Below are positions 25,450-36,469 of a stretch of 64,000 bases of DNA, piece by piece. The DNA is taken from the NCBI GenBank assembly GCA_034687125.1, contig JAQGBZ010000295.1:16460-80459 (forward strand). The letters are read 5' to 3'. A program made the translations under genes and the position numbers. This DNA comes from Neelides folsomi. Taxonomy: Eukaryota > Arthropoda > Collembola > Neelipleona > Neelidae. Every line of letters starts with the position of its first letter. The first letter of the stretch is position 1. The notes below the pieces were generated by a model. It saw nothing but the letters and a program-made list of their open reading frames with translations. It did not search any database and was not told the DNA's origin.

Positions 25450-25455
25450 TTTATT
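25450..25455 (-). promoter_or_regulatory. Polyadenylation signal of transaldolase
   Basis: AATAAA on the minus strand, about 50 bp beyond the transaldolase stop codon. Position and sequence fit a canonical poly(A) signal. Confidence 0.6.
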
Positions 25456-25505
25456 CAAATGAATTCATATTTGTGACCATCCAAATCCTTCAGACCAAGG
25501 GTTTA

Positions 25506-27284
25506 TTATTTCCCTTCAAATCGGTCCCTGAGCAAATTTTCCAATTTCACAGAATCGGCCGCAAACTTCCGGATCCCATCAGACAACTTGTCGGTGGCCA
25601 TTTGATCTTCATTCATCATCCATCGGAACATTTTCTCGTTCATCTCAATTTTATTCATATTCGTGTTCTTGGCTAGAGAAAGAAAAGGATTTACAACAAA
25701 AGTTCATATCCAAGATAAGTTAATAGAAATAATAAAATATATCAAGTTGTAGTACCAGATGCTTCAGTGAGATGTTGTGGGACGGGTTCGTCGGATGATG
25801 CCAATTCTTGAAGAAGCCCAGGTGAGATGGTGAGAAGATCGCAACCAGCAAGAGCTTTCACCTCACCTGGAATTAACCGTAAAATCATTATGGATAACCA
25901 CAAGCCATAAAAGCATTAAATAATACAAAGTTTATATGTATGAATTTAAGATGGACAAAAATGGGATTCTTATCTTATTGCATTACATCCAGTAATAGAG
26001 TTAGGTAGGTAATTGTATTAAAGATAAAATTTCGCAAATTGCAAATATTAAAAGTACCGGTATTTCTGAAAGAAGCACCCATCACGACAGTCTTGTATCC
26101 AAATTTCTTGTAGTAATTGTAGATCTGCGTGACGCTGATGACCCCCGGGTCTTCCAATGGTTCAAAATCATTTTTGCCTGTATTCGCCACGTGCCAATCC
26201 AAAATGCGACCAACAAATGGAGAAATGAGAGTCACTCCGGCTTCAGCACAAGCCACGGCTTGAGCGAAAGAGAACAAAAGAGTCAAATTGCAATGGATCT
26301 TTTCTTCTTTTTCCAAATATCTGAAATGATTAATGTAGAATTAAATCTCCTTTTTAATTCCAATAGTAGTAAATTATTGGTTTAAATAATGTGAGTTAAA
26401 TCAAATACTTTGCAGCTTCGATTCCTTCCCAAGTCGAGGCCAATTTGATGAGAATTCTTGACCGTGGAATTCCGTGTGCTTCGTAGAGAGCGATGAATTT
26501 CTTGGCCTTGGCAATTGACCCTTCTTTGTCGAACGACAGCCGGGCGTCCACTTCAGTCGACACGCGTCCTGGAATGATTTTAAGGATCTGACACCCAAAG
26601 CGAACGAAAAGTATGTCCGATGCTGCTTGAACCATTTCATCAATATTTGACCTGAAATTAAGAGGAAAAAAGAGGAGAATAAAACCAAAGGGATTTGTTG
26701 GTTTATTACGCTCCGCAGGTTCTTCCATGCTCGATGGCATCGTCAATTAAATGTTTGTATTGTGGCATGATTGAAGCCGCCAGGATGAGCGACGGATTCG
26801 TTGTAGCATCAGTTGGTCCATATGCTTTGATCGCTAAAATAAATATTAATATAGATTAAAGATTACAAATTACTATATTATTAATAATAAGACATATACA
26901 TATTTTCCGTTCATATTTCAAACTATCTAATAAATGGTGAATGAAGGATCTATAGAGATGTGTTGGTATTCTTTTGGTCTGTTCATATTGATCGTGGATT
27001 GGCGAAGTAGCACCGGTGTAAAAGATAATTAGCAAAAATTAGCGTGACTATTTCCTGACATCCCATGAGAATCTTCCCCCAACATAGGAAATCCCATATT
27101 AAAAGTTTGGAAGACAGGTGGATGATGCACACCTGTATTAGATGAAACCCGTCTGCTTAACCCCAGCCGGCTTTCTCATATATTAATTGATTGTGAATAT
27201 ATGGAAGGGATAATTACATTCGAAGTCGCCGGTGTCAGCGACGACGGTCGTGAAGGTCTTGAGTTGATCAAGAGACGAAGACAT
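25506..27284 (-). CDS. TALDO1: Transaldolase
   Basis: Transaldolase moves a dihydroxyacetone unit between sugar phosphates in the non-oxidative pentose phosphate pathway (cytosol). Six exons on the minus strand are 27284-27218, 26833-26710, 26651-26409, 26320-26058, 25866-25756 and 25672-25506. They total 324 codons plus TAA, in phase throughout, which is close to the usual length of 330-340. The start [20 protein letters not shown] matches the family N-terminus. [11 protein letters not shown] contains the conserved Asp, ILIKLAST holds the Schiff-base Lys (residue 133), and [13 protein letters not shown] and [11 protein letters not shown] are family signatures. The most upstream in-frame Met was chosen because a stop lies shortly before it. 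eIF2B delta starts 2.7 kb upstream on the same strand and ends 570 bp from this start. Confidence 0.95.
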
Positions 27285-27447
27285 ATTCTTAGTGGCTTTG
27301 AGTTCCTCCCTGCACACTCGAAGGCGAAAGAAGGCAAACTATTCGACTATCCAGACTTCTCCACTGAAATGAATAAGAAGCATATATATAAGATTAAGGA
27401 TTTATGGAATAAGTATTGAGCTAGAATAAAATTGCATAAACCCAATG

Positions 27448-27479
27448 CATTGGTCGGCATTACTCCGGAGTGACCAATG
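27448..27479. repeat. Imperfect palindrome upstream of transaldolase
   Basis: The arms CATTGGTC and GACCAATG flank a perfect 10-bp palindrome ACTCCGGAGT. It lies about 165 bp upstream of the transaldolase start codon. It could be a promoter-proximal binding site or a chance hairpin, and no known factor motif is claimed. Confidence 0.4.
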
Positions 27480-27690
27480 TCCTTGAAAAGATCCAGAAGT
27501 CACTCGGTCACTCCTCTCCACGTCTCCAGTGGAGACTCCGCTCAGAAAATAAAAATCACATCACTCCCAGTAGCAGCAAATAGTCGCTTCTTATCTTAGA
27601 TGCAAATGTAATTTAATTAGGTATGCATGTGGAGATAAATTATCCGTGAGGAAAGAAAGGAATGCAAATAGTTTGGTCTTTATAAATCAT

Positions 27691-27696
27691 TTTATT
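27691..27696 (-). promoter_or_regulatory. Polyadenylation signal of eIF2B delta
   Basis: AATAAA on the minus strand, about 160 bp after the eIF2B delta stop codon. Confidence 0.5.
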
Positions 27697-27855
27697 CTTT
27701 CTCACGTTCATTCCTCATATTTTGAAACATTTGATAATTTGTTTTGGAACTTTGTTTTATGCCTAATTAGTTAACTATTTACATAGTTAATGATACTTTA
27801 GTTTAAAATCTATCTCGGAAGTTTTCACATTCAAAATTAGATATGAAATTGAAGG

Positions 27856-29968
27856 TTACAAGTCTAGCAATTGGGTTAATTCAGCTTCGTCTAAATTAAT
27901 TTTAATTGTTCGAGTTTCTTGAACTCTCAAAACGACAGGGACACTTGAACATGGGAGAACATCCACATCCGTGATGACAGCTGTGATAAACTGCGGAGGG
28001 GTCACATCGTAAACGAGGGAGGGTGCAGAGCAATAATGGCCCATCTCGTGATTATTCCTAATCCCTGCATATTTCTCTAGAAATTCAATATCCGGGCCAA
28101 GCTCATTGAGGAAAAAGGAATCTGTGGGAGACTTGTCGCAAAATTTGTACGTTTCGCAGCAAACAAGGAAGGGGATGTTGTGGGAAGCGGCGAGGAGGGC
28201 AATTTGCGAAGTTCCTGAATGGGCCATGACCCCGCCATTGCTCAAGAGTGCATGAGCTCCAAGCAGAACCTTCGTCACAGAAGTCATGTAATTGCTCAAC
28301 CCGGAAAGACCCACATAGCGAACGTTCATTCCCAAAGTCTCTAGATTTCCACCTAAAAATCCAATAAGAGATTATTTCTTCTAAGATATATTAAATAATA
28401 TTAGAAATATATATTAAATATTTATAAGCATATTAATATTGTATGAGGAAGGAATGAGGTCCAGAATTTGTCAATTACCGAATCGTTTATTTTTGAGAAG
28501 TTGGAGACCAAGGGAAGTGCATTTATTATTAATTGCTCTGCTGTCCACAATGATCAATGAGAATCTTTTCCTCTTCTTCGGATCGGGTGTGTTGAATAAT
28601 GGAAGAGATGAGAGGATGATGTCCCTCACGATCTCGTTCGTTCCAAATATGAGGATCGTGTCTCCTTCCTCAATCATGGCTCTGCCCTTTAGAATAATGG
28701 CGTGTTTGGCTTTATCAATCCTTTCGTCTTCGAAATGCTTGAGAGCTCCAAGCAAAGCCATCTTCATCTCTTCTTCGCTGGATTCCACATCGAGGTCTCG
28801 GATGGCTCCTCGGAAATACTCAAGTGAATTGTCCATGGCGACCGCAAAGGGCCGGCATTTTCTCAAAAAGTCCAAATTGGGGTTCAAGTCGTTTGAGAAC
28901 TCGTATTTGAAGTTTTTCTCCGATGAAGTCTCATACTCGCTGATGTAGATCCTTATGGCGGCGAAAAGAGCCTTGCACCTTTTATTTGATCCGTGAATGG
29001 CCCCGCTCGAATACAAGTATCCCAACTTGGCAAAACAAGGAAGAATTTCAAAATTGATCTCTTTGAGCAAATCCCTTGCGTCGTGAACTTTGGGAAGATG
29101 ATCAAAGAGCGAATGAACTTTCGAATCGCCTCTGGTCTTCAATCTTCTCATTTTGGAATCAACTGGACCAGGAATGGACTTCCCTTTAACATCTTTGCTT
29201 TCAACTTCTTTGCCAGATTTCGGCTTGGCTGGTGAAGATGTCGATTGTTCATTTTTCTACAAGAAAATATAATTACGTTTTAATTAAAAAAAATCATACT
29301 AAGCTAGTACATTCATTTTTATAATATCTGATGACTTTTAAGAATTGATAAAATGTACTTCTTTTCTTGAAGTCTTCTGTTTCCCTTTCCCCTTTTGATC
29401 AGCTTCAATTGGAGGTTTAGTCACCACCTTGATAAAATTATCAATTAGTAATATACATATATTATGAATTATTATTATAGTGCTTAAGTATATCTACTTA
29501 CAAATTGTAAATATACAATACTTAAGGTAACATATTTCAACTTACAAAAATGTTAAATAAAAAAAATTGTGTGTGAACCTTTTCTAATTTAATTTTTTCA
29601 CTGCTTTCAATGGGAGATTGAATAATAATATCTGCTATAGGCGTCTTTGATGCAGTCACCGTGTCCTATTGCATCATTGAAGCATAAAGTGAGAAATTTT
29701 TATAATTAATAATGAATTTTAAGTGCGTATATGTTAGATCTAATTTCCGTACAAGAGTCGCTTGATCCGACGAACTTTGTCCTCCAATGTTTAGCTCGAT
29801 TTCTACCAACTTTAACTTTTGGAGTAAAGACGGTGCGAAAGAGTCAAAGGGCGATGGAGGGAGTTGTTCTTGGCCAGTGGTTCCAGGACCACCAGATGCG
29901 GCCGCAGCCGCTGCAGCTTTTTCATTCACTTTCGCTTGTCTTTTCTCTTTCTTTTCCTTCTTCCCCAT
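27856..29968 (-). CDS. EIF2B4: Translation initiation factor eIF2B, delta subunit
   Basis: eIF2B delta is part of the regulatory core of the guanine-nucleotide exchange factor that recharges eIF2 with GTP and senses eIF2-alpha phosphorylation. Exons on the minus strand are 29968-29753, 29665-29579, 29427-29359, 29256-28479 and 28352-27856. They total 548 codons plus stop, near the human length of about 523. The N-terminal 170 residues are low-complexity and Lys-rich (GKKEKKEKRQAKVNEK, then an Ala run), as in other delta subunits. The C-terminal IF-2B domain is well conserved: KVLLGAHALLSNGGVMAHSG, VLVCCETYKF-like PFLVCCETYKFC, LVYDVTPPQFI and VLPCSSVPVVLRV. The start Met is the first in the frame and follows a short 5' leader. 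Introns 1 to 3 are small (87, 151 and 102 bp). Confidence 0.95.
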
Positions 29969-31186
29969 TCTGACACCCTCAATTAATTTTATAACCCAAT
30001 TTCCAAATTTGGACCACCTGCGAAATCTCCAAATTTAGCAGAATCAGGAATCAGAATCAATTTATAAGAAACGACGAGAAAAATAAATGGTCATATGACT
30101 CCTATGACTTGTCAATCTCCCACTTATTTCTATTTCTCATAATACCCCAACTATTTGGAAAATTTCAACATTTAGGTTCTGTATACTTTTTTTTCTCTCA
30201 ATTAGACTAATTTAATCTATTTGACTTTAACGTTAATTTCAAGCACTTAGGTAGGGATAAATATTTATATATAAAAAATTATTATTAAATTATTTTCATT
30301 ATAATTATAAGTTAGTTAATAATTAGTAGTCATAAGAGTAATAGTCATTTGTGTAATTTCCTAATAGAAAGAAGTTACATAACACATTGCATAGCTATAT
30401 TTAATATTTGTATGTGAAGTACTTATATGTGTGCATAGATCATAGAGTACTTGCACTTATTCATATATATATGTATTATATATATGTGTGTAATGTTGTT
30501 GAATCGTGGTGCCCTCGGTGGATGGCCTATTAACGTTGGCAAAGACCAGCGGAAATATCTAATAGAGAAACCGTCGTTCGTGAAGGAGAAAGCGAACCTT
30601 AAAATCGTTCTAAAAGTTAAAATTGTTAAAGTGTTAAAGGAATTGGGGGTGAAGCACATTTAGTTTATTCAAGTCATTTATCATTTCACCAACAACCGAG
30701 ATCATTCAACATCATCCGAATAACCATTTTGGCGAGTTGGGACGAAGGTATTTTATTTAATTCTCCCAATGTAGGAAATTTTACAATTTTAGTAGAAAAG
30801 GGTTTCATGAGTCATGTCTTGTCAAACGTGTTATTCACTTTCGTCATTCCATTTTGGACAATGAGTGGTTGGACAACAATGGATGTGTAATTGTTGTTTT
30901 TAATTACCTTTTCACTTAATGGATTCCAATCCAATTTTATAACCAATTGATCGATTGTTTGTTTAAGTTCCCGTAGCCCAATTCTTCAACCCCTACTTAA
31001 TTATTCATTTCTATTGACTTTTGAACTCCAACGTAATATTTTATAAGCGTAGTTGGATCCAAAGAAGGTTATTGGAGAAGCAACAATTTACTTTATTTCA
31101 ATATGCCTCAATTTCCCCTTTATTGATTGATGAGTGGATGGGCGGAATTTGGGCTAATTAAGTGAATTACTCTCCTTCAGGTCACG
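29969..31186. other. Divergent intergenic region between eIF2B delta and TMEM33
   Basis: About 1.2 kb containing the two promoters of head-to-head genes. It is AT-rich. A lysine-rich 57-codon frame starting at ATG 30493 (+) ends at 30663 and has no splice or family support, so I do not call it. TMEM33 has an acceptor (CTCTCCTTCAG) six bases before its ATG, so part of this region should hold a non-coding 5' exon. Confidence 0.5.
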
Positions 31187-32551
31187 ATGGCGGAGAGACC
31201 TCCAACCGATGGGGCTGAACCTACTGGACCAGCGTCGGGTCACCTTCCTGTCCAATGGGGAAACGCTATCAATGTGATTAAACTGCGACCGATTGACACG
31301 ACCCTCTGGCTTACTCGATTGGCAACCATTATATTTGGGATCTTGTACCTCCTTCCTGTTATCGGGTAACAATTCCATACATATTTAAATACTACTTAAG
31401 TCCATAATGTCTCAATGCAGTAAATACATGGTTATAATTACAATTACAATTACTAACATTAAGAAAATGTCAAATTTATATAAAAAACTTTAAGTTTAAT
31501 TGTAATATTTGACGTTATAACAAGTGAATGAGATCAAGTTTAATTTTGAATCTGCTAAAATATAAATAATGTAAAGTAATGTAAAAAATTTTTTATACGA
31601 TTTATATTATTTTAAATAATAAATTTATATTACTACTAATATATTATTTTATATTGAATTAGATCTCCAGTCAACTTTTACTACAAGGCATTGATTGCAA
31701 ATGCAGCAACTTCAGCACTTCGCCTTCATCAGCGACTCCCAGTCATTTCCTTCAACCGTGTTTTTTTGAACCAACTCCTCACTGAAGACTCGTGCCATTA
31801 TCTTTTTTTCTCACTAATTTTCCTTTACTGTTCCCCCATTACACGTAAGATAATTTTTTATTGATTTCATAATTGTTAGGTATCGATCTAAAAATCCATT
31901 TTTAATCATTTCAGTGGCCATCATGCCCATCTTTCTCTATGCAATTCTTCACTTCTTTAGCTTCTCATTGGTTTTACTTGACGTAAGTTGATTTAAAATT
32001 TAAAAATTAATTTAAGACAATTTAAAAATCCCATGGAATATTGAAGCCCTTTTAAAAAGAATACGATAATTAATATACCATTTAAATATATATTTGCAGG
32101 CTGTTGGACGAAACTCTGTTTGGATCGCTCGAATTTTCATTTCAATCATTGAATATCAAACCATCACTCTTCTTAGAATGATTGCCGGAGCTGAAATTTT
32201 TACCATGATATTCACTGTCTTGTACACATTCATGTAATAATCCAATTTACTAATTTGCAACCACAACTAACTTCCTGATAGATTCTCCAGTTTGTTAACT
32301 TTGATTCATTTTGTTTCAGTGGGAAGGCCTCATTCCTCACTCCTTTCGTCTACTACCGATTCCTGACTCTTCGCTATTCATCCAGACGGAATGGGTACAC
32401 GCGGATGATGTTCTACGAAATTCGGATCGTGATGGAAAAAGCCGCAAATCATCCCCGATGCCCATCCTTCTTTGGCTCGACCATTCTGAGTGTCATCTCC
32501 TTCATCTCTCGCCTTGCTCCCCCAATTCCTCCCCCAAATGCTGGATCTTAA
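31187..32551 (+). CDS. TMEM33: Transmembrane protein 33 (TMEM33 / Kr-h2 family)
   Basis: TMEM33 is an ER and nuclear-envelope multi-span protein that binds reticulons and tunes the unfolded protein response. Five exons are 31187-31365, 31663-31844, 31915-31982, 32100-32233 and 32320-32551. They total 264 codons plus TAA with consistent phases, close to the family length of about 250. Features visible in order: a Pro-rich N-terminus MAERPPTDGAEPTG, a first helix TLWLTRLATIIFGILYLLPV, FYYKALIANAATSALRLHQR, helices around the SLIFLYCSPITLAIMPIFLY region and FFSFSLVLLDAVGRNS, then LTPFVYYRFLTLRYSSRRN and a tail ending RLAPPIPPPNAGS. The ATG lies in a good context (ACGATGG) just after a splice acceptor. 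An AATAAA at 32591 follows. Its 3' end faces RpS3, with 124 bp between stops. Confidence 0.95.
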
Positions 32552-32590
32552 ATCAACCAAACGAATCCTGCATTCTCATGAACAAATGGA

Positions 32591-32596
32591 AATAAA
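32591..32596 (+). promoter_or_regulatory. Polyadenylation signal of TMEM33
   Basis: AATAAA 39 bp after the TMEM33 stop codon, within the 124 bp that separate it from the RpS3 stop. Confidence 0.7.
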
Positions 32597-32640
32597 ATTG
32601 TTTGTATCATAATGTTATTTCAAAATTCCAAGAACGGATT

Positions 32641-32646
32641 TTTATT
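32641..32646 (-). promoter_or_regulatory. Polyadenylation signal of RpS3
   Basis: AATAAA on the minus strand, 29 bp after the RpS3 stop codon and only about 45 bp from the opposing TMEM33 signal. The short 3' UTR is typical of ribosomal protein genes. Confidence 0.65.
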
Positions 32647-32675
32647 CATTTCATAAATTTCAACGGAGTGTAAAC

Positions 32676-33784
<1,109 letters not shown>

Positions 33785-34434
33785 TATGACGGGGAAACGA
33801 CGTTGGGTCGACTGGAGCCGTGTCTGTGTGAAGGGACGAGTCGGACCACTCTGGATCTCAATTCCACTTCTGTCACTAGAGGACTCCTCAAACCAAGCAA
33901 ATTCATTTCCATGCCCCTCAATCCCTCGCGCCTTTTTGATTCAAATCATCGCTGGTTGTAGGATGATGGAAGGAACTTAACTTGGCCTCATCCTTTCTTC
34001 TTCCACTTTCAATTCTTTGAATGAGCAAATTCAATTTGCCAAATTGAATATTCAAAATTATAAAAAAAGAGAGGATTGGCATGCGTTGTTAGTTGCCGAC
34101 CATTCATGATCTCTTCATTTACATCTTGTCTCTCTTGGTCCTTTCCATCCCCTCGACGTTGGGTCATTTTCCAACTGACTTTCAAGACGTGACTTCAATA
34201 CTCGACCTTCATTAATTTTACATTTTTAGTTTGTTAAGTGTTTGCCCAACTAGTTAGTCCACTTCAGCTTTTACGTGATTCGAGTCTTTATACATTAGGT
34301 AATTGAATAAAACTAATTTTAATACTCTATAAAACGCGAATTAATCTAAATCAAAGTATTTAAATCAAAGTATTTAAATTAAAGTATTTAAATTAAAGTA
34401 TTTAAATTAAAGTATTTAAATTTGCAGGATTTAA
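33785..34434. other. Divergent promoter region between RpS3 and cathepsin O
   Basis: The 650 bp hold the RpS3 5' flank, which is GC-richer up to about 33980, and the cathepsin O 5' leader. A TTTGCAG acceptor at 34427 implies that cathepsin O has an upstream non-coding exon here. The acceptor is preceded by a 14-bp tandem repeat, listed separately. Confidence 0.5.
34347..34422 (+). repeat. 14-bp tandem repeat abutting the cathepsin O splice acceptor
   Basis: Five full copies plus a partial copy of TAAAT(C/T)AAAGTATT run directly into TTTGCAG, the acceptor before the cathepsin O start codon. The first two copies have C and the last three T at one position, which suggests recent local duplication. 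In this place the repeat supplies the branch-point region of the intron. Confidence 0.8.
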
Positions 34435-36068
34435 ATGGATCGGTCTAACTGGAAAGGAATACTTGTGTGGGTTGTCATCTGCTGCCTTTGCTTCTTTGGA
34501 ATTCCCATTAAGCTTAAAGGAAACAAATCGACTCTTGAAACTTCCTTCAAAGACTATGCTTTAGCATTCAACAAATCTTACAGTCAAGATGAGATTACAA
34601 ATAGACTTCCGCATTTTGAGGTAAATATTCTTCAAATATACATACAGTATTTGGCCGAAAGATACCCCGGGCATCTTTAAATAAGTCGGTTAAAATAAGT
34701 ATAGGTTAACTATGAGTTTCTGCATATTTGATAACTTTTGACTTAAATTTACCATTATAGAGTTAGGAAGAACTATTATTATAGGCTCTTTGTGACATTT
34801 TAATTGGAAATTAACCAGTTTTATATGCCCCGGTGTATAAAATATTATATAAAGTTTATATATAATATACACCGGGGCATCTTTTGGGACCGGGGTATCT
34901 TTCGACCAAATACGGCATATCTTTTTACAAGTATTATATATATATATATATGTTGTTGATGCGTAATATTAGTAAAAGTCATAAAAGAGTGGAATTTAAG
35001 TGGAATTATTATTTTAATTATTCCAGAAATCCTTAAGTCGAATCTCGGAGCTGAATAGCAATGATAGTCATTTACTCAAACTGAGCAGCTTTTCTTCCTC
35101 ACACTCGCTCAAGTGGCACGAGGGATTGCCCAAAAGTGAAGGCAGCGCATCTTGGGGACTCACCGAGTTCTCGGATTTGAGCCCGGAGGAATTTCAAGAC
35201 AAGTACTTGGACAAAAACTTGCTCACCCGAATTCTGAGTCGGGATTCTCAAAGGAAGAGTCACATTGTGAATCATTACAAGAAATTTGAATACACGATTG
35301 GGAGGAAGAAACGATCCACGACGATTCCCGATCGAATGGATTGGAGAACCAAAGGCATCATCAGCTCAGTGAAACATCAAAAGGATTGCGGAGCTTGTTG
35401 GGCATTTTCCACTGTGGAGACTGTCGAGAGCATGCACGCACTGAGGTCGGGAGCGATCACTCCGCTCAGTGTTCAACAAGTGAGGAATCAAATAATTATA
35501 ACCGCTAAAACTAACAAGTAAGTCTTTCAATTCTCCACAGGTCGTGAATTGTGCTACAAATGGGAATATGGGGTGTAAAGGAGGAGATACCTGCAGTGCG
35601 CTCCAATGGATTTCCGAAAATAAAATTGTGACGGAAAATGATTATCCCCTCACGCTCAAAGACGGAACTTGCGGTGTGAAAAGTTCAAGTATGGGAATTA
35701 CGATCAACTCAAATCATACTTGCAACAAGTACAAATAATTAATATTATTTATTATTATGTTTATGCTCAATTATTCTATTAAAATTAATATAATGCATTA
35801 TTGAAGACAGCCGTTGAAGTAATATTAAATTACAAATTGTAATGGTTTAATTTTCAGTTTTGAGGGATCGGAAAACAGCATTTTGAATCTCTTGGCCCGT
35901 CATGGTCCCGTGGTTGCTGCAGTGGATGCCACCAATTGGCAGTATTACGTTGGAGGAGTCATCAAATTCAATTGCGAGTCAAACAACAATCACGCCATAC
36001 AGGTAAATTCCATTCAAAAGAAATTCCATGCATAGGAATGATATGAAGTCAATACTTATGTAAGGTCT

Positions 36069-36103
<35 letters not shown>

Positions 36104-36266
36104 GTTTTAGATTGTCGGATATGACAAAACTACGGATACCCCTCATTACATAGTGAGGAACTCGTGGGGAAATTCATTCGGAGACAATGGATATCTCTAC
36201 ATAGCCATTGGATCGAATCTTTGTGGGATTGCTCGGGAAGTCAGTGCGTTGTCTGTCAAGCCTTAA
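34435..36266 (+). CDS. CTSO: Cathepsin O-like lysosomal cysteine protease
   Basis: A papain-family (C1A) endopeptidase precursor. Exons: 34435-34620, 35027-35479, 35541-35728, 35858-36002 and 36111-36266. They total 375 codons plus TAA, phases consistent. A hydrophobic signal peptide covers about residues 8-24 (ILVWVVICCLCFFGIPI), and an I29-type propeptide follows (FKDYALAFNKSYSQDE). The mature enzyme starts near residue 160 (IPDRMDWRTKG). The catalytic residues are Cys186 in QKDCGACWAFS, His321 in NNNHAIQIVGYD and Asn341 in IVRNSWGNSFGDNGY, with the oxyanion Gln near 180. LSVQQVVNC, AVDATNWQYYVGGVIKF and IGSNLCGIA match cathepsin O better than cathepsins L or B. Intron 1 contains a small inverted-repeat transposon. 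The gene ends tail-to-tail with the TMEM45-like gene. Confidence 0.92.
34643..34919. mobile_element. Inverted-repeat MITE inside cathepsin O intron 1
   Basis: The ends mirror each other: left GTATTTGGCCGAAAGATACC and right, reverse-complemented, GTATTTGGTCGAAAGATACC, each followed by CCGG. A second inner pair (GCCCCGGTGTAT / ATACACCGGGGC) surrounds an AT-rich loop. A TA flanks the left end; the right end has diverged. There is no coding capacity. The size of about 275 bp and its intronic place fit an old Tc1/mariner-type miniature element. Confidence 0.75.
36073..36099. repeat. TA microsatellite in cathepsin O intron 4
   Basis: An uninterrupted TA run of about 27 bp that ends 11 bp before the last cathepsin O exon. 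Confidence 0.85.
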
Positions 36267-36341
36267 TCGATCCATTTTCTCATTACGGACCTCTCACCTG
36301 TGATATTTAAATGCTCGTGCCATTTAAAAATTTTCAATTTT

Positions 36342-36347
36342 TTTATT
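36342..36347 (-). promoter_or_regulatory. Polyadenylation signal of the TMEM45-like gene
   Basis: AATAAA on the minus strand, 123 bp after the TMEM45-like stop codon. It lies beyond the opposing cathepsin O signal at 36393, so the two 3' ends overlap. Confidence 0.55.
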
Positions 36348-36392
36348 TTTCCGTGTTCACTTGTACACAAGTCCTACTTAAATTTTAAAATG

Positions 36393-36398
36393 AATAAA
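36393..36398 (+). promoter_or_regulatory. Polyadenylation signal of cathepsin O
   Basis: AATAAA 127 bp after the cathepsin O stop and 72 bp short of the convergent TMEM45-like stop codon. Confidence 0.55.
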
Positions 36399-36469
36399 TT
36401 GTACTTGTAATTTACACATTTTTGATATTAAAAAGATTAAAAAGAATAGAAAATTGTTTTTGAAGCTCT

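Larger units (their letters stand above)
23708..25505. other. Gap between PDE3 and transaldolase (convergent 3' flanks)
   Basis: AT-rich sequence with no supportable exon. It holds the 3' untranslated regions of PDE3 (+) and transaldolase (-), whose stop codons face each other. A (TA)n run of about 24 bp lies at 24979-25002. Confidence 0.7.

Noticed and set aside
27201-27419. A plus-strand 72-codon frame whose upstream context ([10 protein letters not shown]) looked like a retrotransposon zinc-finger region
   Set aside because: The reverse strand encodes the conserved transaldolase N-terminus ([17 protein letters not shown]) with correct splice sites, so the plus frame is its shadow.
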